The notes below the pieces were generated by a model. It did no database searches and was not told the DNA's origin. It was given only the letters and a program-made list of their open reading frames with translations. A stretch of DNA of 19,681 nt from Candidatus Desantisiibacteriota bacterium (GTDB lineage: Bacteria; UBA9089; CG2-30-40-21), in contig JACQYP010000008.1 of assembly GCA_016208205.1 (NCBI GenBank), positions 1 through 19,681 of the forward strand. The letters run 5' to 3'. Shown here one piece after another: positions 7,839 to 13,236 of this stretch. The translations under genes and the position numbers were made by a program. Positions within the stretch are counted from its first letter, which is position 1, and every line of letters starts with the position of its first letter.

Positions 7839-8363
7839 ATGTCGTTTATGAAAAAATTGTCTCAAAAGAATCATGGGTGGACACTGGTAGAGTTGTTGGT
7901 AGTTGTGGTTATTGTAGGCATTTTGGCTCTGGTGATTATGGCAAAAATGTCAATGTGGACTGATAAAGCAAAGGAATCAAAGACAAAGGATGCCTTGAGG
8001 GACCTTAGGGTGCAGATAAAAAGGTATTATGCGGAGAATGGTGGGTTCTATCCTGAAGGATTAGATGATGTGCAAAGAAAATCTCCATCTGATACAAATG
8101 TTGCTATGCCTGCCTTTATCCCTCATTTTATGAATAAAATACCAAAAGTATGTTTAGGAGGTAATGTGAACCATAAAGATACAGCATTCGTATATATGTT
8201 AAGTACTACTGATGCTGATAGATTGATGGATACAGGGGATATAAATGATCAGAGCGGTTGGGTATATTCATCAACAACAGGTGAGATAAGAATAAATTGT
8301 ACTCATGAGGACAGGGATAAAAGGACACGATATTCTAACTATGGATATGAAGCAATGGAATAG
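7839..8363 (+). CDS. Type II secretion / type IV pilus pseudopilin (GspG-like)
   Basis: A 174-residue secreted pilin-like subunit. The N-terminus is a class III signal: a short basic leader MSFMKKLSQKNHG, a cleavage site G13/W14 (W where F is usual), then TLVELLVVVVIVGILALVIM with Glu18 at the conserved +5 position. The long hydrophobic helix would anchor it in the membrane and pack in the pseudopilus. The rest is a soluble globular domain with GspG-like features (AKESKTKDALRDLRVQIKRYYAENGGFYPEGLDD, then a C-terminal strand region ending GWVYSSTTGEIRIN). ATG 7839 is chosen because AGAGGAGGAG lies just upstream; the longer in-frame start at 7788 is inside repeats and would bury the prepilin leader. 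No other secretion genes are in the window, so type II secretion and competence/pilus systems cannot be separated. Confidence 0.9.
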   Translation: MSFMKKLSQKNHGWTLVELLVVVVIVGILALVIMAKMSMWTDKAKESKTKDALRDLRVQIKRYYAENGGFYPEGLDDVQRKSPSDTNVAMPAFIPHFMNKIPKVCLGGNVNHKDTAFVYMLSTTDADRLMDTGDINDQSGWVYSSTTGEIRINCTHEDRDKRTRYSNYGYEAME

Positions 8364-8404
8364 TGTAAGAGCAAGAAAGATGGAGATAGTCAAGTCAGGT
8401 TGTT

Positions 8405-8543
8405 TAGGCTGAAGGCTGTTAGACTGTTAAGGAAAACAAAGGCAACAGTGTTTTCAGACCTTCAAACCTTTCTCCCTCTCCTCAAGGGAGAGGGACGGGG
8501 TGAGGGTTCAACCCTCCTGACAACCCACACAGCCTTCAGCCTA
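8405..8543. repeat. Palindromic element, family A, copy 4
   Basis: TAGGCTGAAGGCTGT (8405-8419) is perfectly complementary to 8529-8543. The interior holds a different hairpin, CCCTCTCC (8474-8481) / GGAGAGGG (8487-8494), followed by ACGGGGTGAGGG, a sequence type common in bacterial intergenic DNA. A related CTCTC..GAGAG tract lies near 8752-8773. No coding potential. Confidence 0.75.
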
Positions 8544-8614
8544 TCTACGAGTAGTTAGGTAGTCTTTGCAATAATACTCGTAGCCTCTTCAGAGGAGAAA
8601 TAAGGAGGAAGAAG

Positions 8615-8722
8615 ATGGAGAGCATAATAATAGGAATAGGAATGTTAGCTCTTTTTGGTGCTGTAATGGTAGGGATAGCTTTTTATTCTGATCACAAAGA
8701 GAAGGCACAAAAACAATACTAA
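8615..8722 (+). CDS. Small single-span membrane protein (35 residues)
   Basis: ATG 8615 to TAA 8720-8722. It is preceded by a strong, well-placed Shine-Dalgarno (TAAGGAGGAAGAAG at 8601-8614). The peptide begins MESIIIGIGMLALFGAVMVG and has one predicted membrane helix (about residues 4-24), followed by a short charged tail FYSDHKEKAQKQY, so the tail is probably cytoplasmic. It lies 78 bases upstream of the CheY-like receiver gene and downstream of the pseudopilin, between repeats. The ribosome-binding site and the clean hydrophobic-then-charged layout support a real gene, and it is below the length most gene finders report. I do not recognise a family; a regulatory or assembly partner of a membrane complex is only a guess. 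Confidence 0.68.
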   Translation: MESIIIGIGMLALFGAVMVGIAFYSDHKEKAQKQY

Positions 8723-8800
8723 CTGGCTTATAGTTGAACCCTTACTACCCTGTCTCTCTCATGAGGAGAGGGAGAATAGCAAAGGAAAGGAGATATTTTA

Positions 8801-9169
8801 ATGGCAAAAAAAGTATTAATTGTAGATGATGAGGTTCATATCAGGCGGATTATTTTTGAAAAGATTAGTAAGGCAGGATATATAGTATTTACAGCTGAAA
8901 ATGGACAGGAAGCAGTGAATATGGCTAAAAAAGAAAAGCCTGATCTAATTATTATGGATATTATGATGCCGGAGATGGATGGAAAAGAAGCTACCAGAAT
9001 CTTGAAACAGGATCCAGATATGGCAAATATCCCTATACTTGTTCTGTCTGCAATGGAATTTGGAGAAGATAGAGAAAAGATGGCAGATATTGTCGGAGCA
9101 GATAATATTATATCTAAGCCATTCTCACCAAAAGAATTGCTTGATGTAGTAAATGCAAGGATTGGCTAA
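8801..9169 (+). CDS. Single-domain response regulator (CheY-like receiver)
   Basis: A stand-alone receiver of 122 residues with all key features: acidic pair in VDDEVHIRR, phospho-acceptor Asp53 in IIMDIMMPEMDG, the Ser/Thr switch position in VLSAME and the conserved Lys in IISKPFSPKE. It has no output domain, so it must act by binding a partner or relaying phosphate. The start is ATG 8801, preceded by AAAGGAGATATTTTA. The next gene (9284) encodes a GAF-HD-GYP protein that has no receiver of its own. Because receivers are often fused to HD-GYP domains, a partnership in trans is a reasonable inference. The cognate kinase is not identifiable. Confidence 0.95.
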   Translation: MAKKVLIVDDEVHIRRIIFEKISKAGYIVFTAENGQEAVNMAKKEKPDLIIMDIMMPEMDGKEATRILKQDPDMANIPILVLSAMEFGEDREKMADIVGADNIISKPFSPKELLDVVNARIG

Positions 9170-9174
9170 GCAGA

Positions 9175-9265
9175 TTAGGCTGTTAGACTATAGGTTTGAA
9201 AACCTAACCTCTGCCTTTATTTCCTAATGGCTTACAGTCTAAATGCCTACAGCCTATCTACCTAA
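9175..9265. repeat. Palindromic element, family A, copy 5
   Basis: TAGGCTGTTAGACTATAGG on the left and CAGTCTAAATGCCTACAGCC on the right are imperfect complements, around a core TCTGCCTTTATTTCCTAA shared with 1464-1534 and 13141-13236. It fills the receiver to HD-GYP gap and ends about 18 bases before the next start codon. Confidence 0.65.
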
Positions 9266-9283
9266 CAAGGATGGTGTCTCAAG

Positions 9284-10468
9284 ATGGATGAAATAAGCAA
9301 ACTAAATCAGGAACTCGAAAGCATGACTAAGGAGATTTCTCATGCCTATGAAGAGTTATCCTTAATCTATGATGTATCAACCTGTATGGGATCTGTGCTT
9401 GATGTAGACAGACTGCCGATAGAGGTCATTAATAAGGCAATAAACATCCTTGATGTTAGATGTGGTTTCTTGCTCCTTTTTGACGAACAACAGTCAAGGA
9501 TGACTATCAAGGCTGCCAGGGGATTTTCCTTAGAAATATTAGATAAGTTTAAGGGTGAGTATTTACCGAATAATGGACTATCCGGCGAATGTGTAAGAAA
9601 AAAACAGCCTATTGTTTGCCAACTTAAAGAAGAGGATAAGGATATATCAGAAACAATGCTTGAGATAAAAAATATCATGTGTGTCCCTATGATCTATAAG
9701 GATGAACCCATTGGTGTTATTGTCTTAGGGGATAAGGTCTCAGGAGAGCCATTTTATACACCTGATACTAAATTAGTCTTTGCCCTTGCCACAATGACAT
9801 CAACTATGGTTCAAAATGCAAGGCTTTATTCTCAATTGCAAAACATGTTTCTATCAGCCATAAGCTCACTTTCCTCAGCTATTGACGAAAAGGATAACTA
9901 TACACTTGGTCATTCCAACAGGGTTACAAGCTATGCAGTAGAGATTGGAAAGAGGATGAATTTAAGCGAAGAAAGATTGGGTATCATTCAATTGGCTGCT
10001 ATCTTGCATGATGTGGGTAAGATTGGGGTACCTGAAGAGATATTAAAAAAGACCGGTAAGCTGACAAGTGAGGAGTGGGGAAGCATAAAACAGCATCCGG
10101 ACAAAGGGGTGCATATTGTTGAACCCATGGTCGCAACAGGAGACGCAACTGCAACATTTGGTAACCATCTTATTAATCCAAAGGAACATATTGGTGAGAT
10201 AATTGCCGGCATAAAGTATCATCATGAGCGATTTGATGGTCACGGTTATCCTGCCGGGATTAGTGGTACGGATATCCCCCTGATCTCTCGGATAATTGCT
10301 GTCGCAGATGCCTATGATGCCATGACCTCAAAGAGATCGTATCGTGATGCCCTGCCGGAAGAGATTGCTATTGAAGAATTAAGAAGGAATGCCGGAGAAC
10401 AACATGACCCGGAGATAGTTGAGTTATTTATTAAGATGCGGCAGGAACAGGTTTCTTGCCACGAATGA
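9284..10468 (+). CDS. GAF-HD-GYP protein, probable cyclic-di-GMP phosphodiesterase
   Basis: A 394-residue cytoplasmic signalling protein. Residues about 1-25 may form a short coiled coil; about 30-185 are a GAF sensory domain (ending IGVIVLGDKVSG...TMTSTMVQNARLY); about 195-385 are an HD-GYP domain. The metal and catalytic motifs are all present: HSNRV, HD at 242-243 in AAILHDVGKIGVP, HHERFDGHGYP at 313-323 with the GYP triplet, and DAYDAMTSKRSYR. It should hydrolyse c-di-GMP. There is an apparent insertion of about 15 residues (GDATATFGNHLINPKEH) before the HHE motif compared with typical family members. ATG 9284 has only a weak ribosome-binding site (AAGGA at 9268), and family A repeat copy 5 ends just upstream. 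Likely works with the receiver encoded just before it. Confidence 0.95.
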   Translation: MDEISKLNQELESMTKEISHAYEELSLIYDVSTCMGSVLDVDRLPIEVINKAINILDVRCGFLLLFDEQQSRMTIKAARGFSLEILDKFKGEYLPNNGLSGECVRKKQPIVCQLKEEDKDISETMLEIKNIMCVPMIYKDEPIGVIVLGDKVSGEPFYTPDTKLVFALATMTSTMVQNARLYSQLQNMFLSAISSLSSAIDEKDNYTLGHSNRVTSYAVEIGKRMNLSEERLGIIQLAAILHDVGKIGVPEEILKKTGKLTSEEWGSIKQHPDKGVHIVEPMVATGDATATFGNHLINPKEHIGEIIAGIKYHHERFDGHGYPAGISGTDIPLISRIIAVADAYDAMTSKRSYRDALPEEIAIEELRRNAGEQHDPEIVELFIKMRQEQVSCHE

Positions 10469-10607
10469 ACACGAATTTTATTTCCCACGAAACACACGAA
10501 AAAACACAAAAAAATATAGTAACCGTTCACCGCGTCAATGAGTGAAAAGCGTTAAAAATCAACAGGATAGGTCTTTTGTCGCTAAATTGGACATTCAAGA
10601 AACTAAA

Positions 10608-10651
10608 GCTTGTCCCTGCGAATGCAGGGGCTTGTCCCTGCGAATGCAGGG
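10608..10651. repeat. Tandem pair of a 22-bp unit (orientation 2)
   Basis: Two exact copies (10608-10629 and 10630-10651) of the reverse complement of the unit at 1186-1229, beginning GCTTGTCCCTGCGAATGC. The adjacent copies have no spacer between them. Confidence 0.85.
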
Positions 10652-10688
10652 ATTGGTAATGGGTCAGCAGCGATACATAACACCTCAG

Positions 10689-10768
10689 CGTCATTGCGAG
10701 GAGCTACTGCGACGAAGCAATCTCGCTGCGATGAGATTGCTTCGTCGTAGTAGCTCCTCGCAATGACG
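10689..10768. repeat. 80-bp near-perfect palindrome (36-bp stem, 8-base loop)
   Basis: The 36-base arms at 10689-10724 and 10733-10768 are complementary at 35 of 36 positions around the loop GCTGCGAT. The arms begin CGTCATTGCGAGGAGC and include GACGAAGCAATCTC. I recall this CGTCATTGCGAGGAG...GAAGCAATCTC palindrome as a widely scattered intergenic repeat in unrelated bacteria. It would extrude as a cruciform, or as a very stable RNA hairpin, and could end transcription physically, but it has no T-tract. Confidence 0.85.
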
Positions 10769-10842
10769 GGTTGGTAGTTTTCCTTATTGCTTGCTAACCC
10801 ATTTTCGTGTATTTTCGTGTGTTTCGTGGGTATAATTATTAT

Positions 10843-11691
10843 ATGAACCATAACAGATTCTTTGTCTCTCCATCTCAAATCAGCCAAACCCACATTAAAA
10901 TTACTGATACTGATAATCTTCATCATATCAAGGTAATTCGGCTAAGAATAAATGATGAGATTATCGTTCTGGATGGCAAGGGTAATGAGTATCGTGCCAA
11001 AATAAGTAATATATCCAGAGATCAGATAACTGCCAAGATTGTCGATAAAAAAGTACACCCCTCCCCTACCCTGCAAATGACTATTGTTCAATCCATACCA
11101 AAATTAGATAAGGTTAATCTTATTGTTGAAAAATGTACTGAGCTGGGTGTTTCAAGGATAGTGTTGGTTGAAACTAATAGATCTGTCAAAAAGCAGATAA
11201 ACCTGTCTCGTCTGGAAAGGATAGCCATATCAGCCAGCAGCCAGTCAGGAAGGATATTTTTGCCAATGATTGAGGAGGCACGGTTTTGTGATGCCTTGGA
11301 GAATGCGGAATGCGGAATGCGGAATGCGGAAAAAGAAGTGCGTTCGGGGAACGCACCCTACTGCAATGTTCTCGGGCTCATGCTCTGGGAAAATGCTGAA
11401 AAAGGGATAGGTGAGATTTTACGCCTGTCAAAGGGGCTCACTTTGCCAGAGGAGCATCCTTTGACAGATGGGATTCATCTGCCAGAGTGGCTCCCTTCTG
11501 CAATTTCCGCATTCCCTGCAAGGGTAGTGCTATTTGTTGGACCAGAGGGTGGATTCAGCCAGGAAGAAGCAGACGAGGCAGTAAAAAAAGGCATTATCCC
11601 TGTTTCGTTGGGCAATCAAATCCTTCGCACAGAAACAGCTGGTCTTGTAGGGTTGACCATTATTGCCTATGAAATGGGATTAATGAACTAA
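10843..11691 (+). CDS. rsmE: 16S rRNA (uracil(1498)-N3)-methyltransferase with repeat-derived insertions
   Basis: RsmE uses S-adenosylmethionine to methylate U1498 of 16S rRNA. The N-terminal PUA-like domain reads NRFFVSP...HHIKVIRLR..DEIIVLDGKGNEY. The SPOUT catalytic domain has IPKLDKVNLIVEKCTELGV, the ISASSQSGR loop, and the trefoil-knot SAM motifs VGPEGGFSQEE (from 232) and LGNQILRTETAG. ATG 10843 is preferred over the in-frame GTG 10807, which lies in the inverted-repeat arm; no clear Shine-Dalgarno is present. At 282 residues it is about 30-40 longer than I would expect. The excess lies in two stretches flanking LMLWENAEKGIGEIL: one after residue ~152 (ENAECGMRNAEKEVRSGNAP) and one after ~206 (LTLPEEHPLTDGIHLPEW). 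The first is encoded by GGAATGC tandem repeats and a genomic repeat copy (11338-11361). The frame and motifs are intact, so it is probably functional. Confidence 0.94.
   Translation: MNHNRFFVSPSQISQTHIKITDTDNLHHIKVIRLRINDEIIVLDGKGNEYRAKISNISRDQITAKIVDKKVHPSPTLQMTIVQSIPKLDKVNLIVEKCTELGVSRIVLVETNRSVKKQINLSRLERIAISASSQSGRIFLPMIEEARFCDALENAECGMRNAEKEVRSGNAPYCNVLGLMLWENAEKGIGEILRLSKGLTLPEEHPLTDGIHLPEWLPSAISAFPARVVLFVGPEGGFSQEEADEAVKKGIIPVSLGNQILRTETAGLVGLTIIAYEMGLMN
11338..11361. repeat. Palindromic genomic repeat inside rsmE, matching 19263-19286
   Basis: The reverse complement of this 24-bp segment matches 19263-19286 at 22 of 24 positions (GTAGGGTGCGTT......ACGCAC). It contains a GTGCGTTC/GAACGCAC stem. 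Just upstream, GGAATGC is tandemly repeated (11300-11332), and the arm GGAATGCGGAAA (11321-11332) is exactly complementary to 11504-11515. Confidence 0.75.
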
Positions 11692-11750
11692 TCTCCAATT
11701 GAAAGGGATTTTTTATAGTATTGTGCTTTCAAATCGTCTGTTTCTACGAA

Positions 11751-13127
11751 TTATTCCTTGCCAACAAACACATACGAGACCCAACCCATTGTTCCATCCT
11801 CAAGCTGAACATGGTAATACCACATCTTTGAGTCATCTATTACTCGCAGCCTTGTGCCCTTGTTGAGGGTGGTAACAGCTTGGTAGGTAACCCCTGGTCC
11901 TGACCAGAGGGTTACATTATCGCTCAACACTATGGCTATGTATTTAGACTCCAGAAGCTTTTTGATTTCTTTAGATTCTTTGGGTTCTTTTGGTGCAATT
12001 GGTTCAGGCTTTTTAACCACTTCTTCTTTTGCTACAGGTTTTACCGGCTCAGGTTTTTTAACTATTTTCTCTTCCTTCTCTGCCGGTATTTCCTCAACCT
12101 TTTCAACTGCAGGCTGGATCTCTTCCTTAACACCCTCTTCATGGACAGGCTTTGGTATAAACCTCATTCGGAGGGAGACTATATGAGTAAAACCAAAATC
12201 GCCTTGAGGCACAAGGGCATAATCTACCTGGTAGCCTGGCGATGGAGATAATCCAAATCCATAGGAAAACCCTTTTAAGATGCTTTTTTTGTGCAGGTAC
12301 AGATTATCATCCATATCCTTTTCAGCACGATACCCAAGCCTGACAGCAAGCCATTCATTCAAATAAGACTCAATCCCAAGTGAGACAAGGTTTGACTCCT
12401 TTAACCATGTAGCTGTTTCTATTGTTCCTATGGATTTTTTACCCTTAATTGTTCCCTTAACTGAGGCACCAAATCTATAACCAATTGGCAGTTTTGCCCT
12501 TTCTTCTACAAATTTCAAGCCTGTTCCAAGGTTTTGAACTGCCATACCTAATCTCAAGAAGCCCATCTGATATAAAATTCCAGAATCTATTGCCATTGAA
12601 AATGATTTTTTATTTGCGATTTCCTCATTGATAAACTTTAGATTGCTGCCCAGGGATATCCCTTTGGATAGTAATGTTGCATAGGATGCAATCAGCATTG
12701 TATCCCGTGCACCAAACGAATTGCCTGTTGCTTCATACGCACCATTGGCATTAATCTTAGTCTCCGGCATCTTATCCACATCCATTCGATTTACAGAACA
12801 GGCATAAGATGTTTTTTCTTCAGGTGAATGGACATAGCTTATAAACCCTGAACCTATCCCGGGCAGCCAATTATTTTGCATCATGGATAGCTCATACCCG
12901 TTTATCTGGATAAGCCCGGCCGGGTTAAAATAAACAGCAGCCGCATCATCTGCAAGGCTTGAGTATGCCCCACCCAATGCCAGTGCCCTCGGGCTAATAC
13001 CTATCTTTAGAAAATTAGCACCGGTAACACCTCGATTAACCGCAGCATTATTATCCGTTCCTTGAGCATCTACGGTTAAGGATGGGAATATTATACTTGT
13101 TAAAATTATCAGAATCCAGTATCGCAT
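11751..13127 (-). CDS. PorV/PorQ-family outer-membrane barrel fused to a C-terminal SH3-like domain
   Basis: 458 residues. A Sec signal peptide (MRYWILIILTSIIFPSLTVDAQG) is followed by the family's characteristic start: TGANFLKIGISPRALALGGAYSSLADDAAAVYFNPAGL. An outer-membrane beta-barrel follows to about residue 335, ending with SLRMRF. After it comes a Lys/Glu/Pro-rich linker (about 338-395, with repeated KPEP and VKK) and a bacterial SH3 domain (about 398-456: VLSDNVTLWSGPGVTYQAV, GTRLRVIDDSKMWYYHVQL, GWVSYVFVG). PorV is known to carry C-terminal-domain cargo in type IX secretion. The SH3 domain could grip peptidoglycan, which is inference. AAAGGTG lies just before ATG 13127. It is co-directional with, and 107 bases downstream of, the giant Ig-module gene, so the pair are likely co-transcribed. 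Confidence 0.85.
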   Translation of the reverse strand: MRYWILIILTSIIFPSLTVDAQGTDNNAAVNRGVTGANFLKIGISPRALALGGAYSSLADDAAAVYFNPAGLIQINGYELSMMQNNWLPGIGSGFISYVHSPEEKTSYACSVNRMDVDKMPETKINANGAYEATGNSFGARDTMLIASYATLLSKGISLGSNLKFINEEIANKKSFSMAIDSGILYQMGFLRLGMAVQNLGTGLKFVEERAKLPIGYRFGASVKGTIKGKKSIGTIETATWLKESNLVSLGIESYLNEWLAVRLGYRAEKDMDDNLYLHKKSILKGFSYGFGLSPSPGYQVDYALVPQGDFGFTHIVSLRMRFIPKPVHEEGVKEEIQPAVEKVEEIPAEKEEKIVKKPEPVKPVAKEEVVKKPEPIAPKEPKESKEIKKLLESKYIAIVLSDNVTLWSGPGVTYQAVTTLNKGTRLRVIDDSKMWYYHVQLEDGTMGWVSYVFVGKE

Positions 13128-13140
13128 AATTCACCTTTAA

Positions 13141-13236
13141 TTCAGGCTATTAGACTGAAGGCTGTAGGTTTGGAAGAAGACTAAGCCTGCTTGCTTTTAT
13201 TTTCCTAACAGCCTACAGCCTAAATACCTACAGCCT
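13141..13236. repeat. Palindromic element, family A, copy 6, abutting a stop codon
   Basis: The left arm TTAGACTGAAGGCTGTAGG and right arm CAGCCTACAGCCTAAATACC are imperfect complements around a TTGCTTTTATTTTCCTAAC core. It fills the gap between the PorV-like gene and the giant gene. Its right end supplies the TAG stop codon (13235-13237 on the minus strand) of the giant protein. Confidence 0.65.

Larger units (their letters stand above)
10484..10830. repeat. Composite repeat block bounded by a perfect 19-bp inverted repeat
   Basis: CCCACGAAACACACGAAAA (10484-10502) is exactly complementary to 10812-10830. The 309 bases between hold the tandem doublet (10608-10651) and the 80-bp palindrome (10689-10768). 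The block fills the gap between the HD-GYP gene and rsmE; no gene is supported inside it. The short ORFs on both strands are translations of repeats. Confidence 0.75.

Noticed and set aside
8474..8494. CCCTCTCC/GGAGAGGG hairpin as terminator of the pseudopilin gene
   Set aside because: No T-tract follows, and the motif belongs to a common intergenic repeat type.
10831..10842. TATAATTATTAT just before rsmE as a promoter
   Set aside because: TATAAT lies only about 12 bases before the ATG and no acceptable -35 box is seen 16-18 bases upstream; the sequence there is the inverted-repeat arm.
10542..10926. Short ORFs on both strands in the HD-GYP to rsmE gap
   Set aside because: They translate the tandem doublet and the 80-bp palindrome; similar peptides appear at 1079-1325 only because the same repeats occur there.
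11692..11750. Bidirectional terminator between the convergent rsmE and PorV-like genes
   Set aside because: Only a weak TTGAAAG/CTTTCAA pairing with a T-rich loop is visible; the convergent layout suggests a terminator, but the stem is too poor to annotate.
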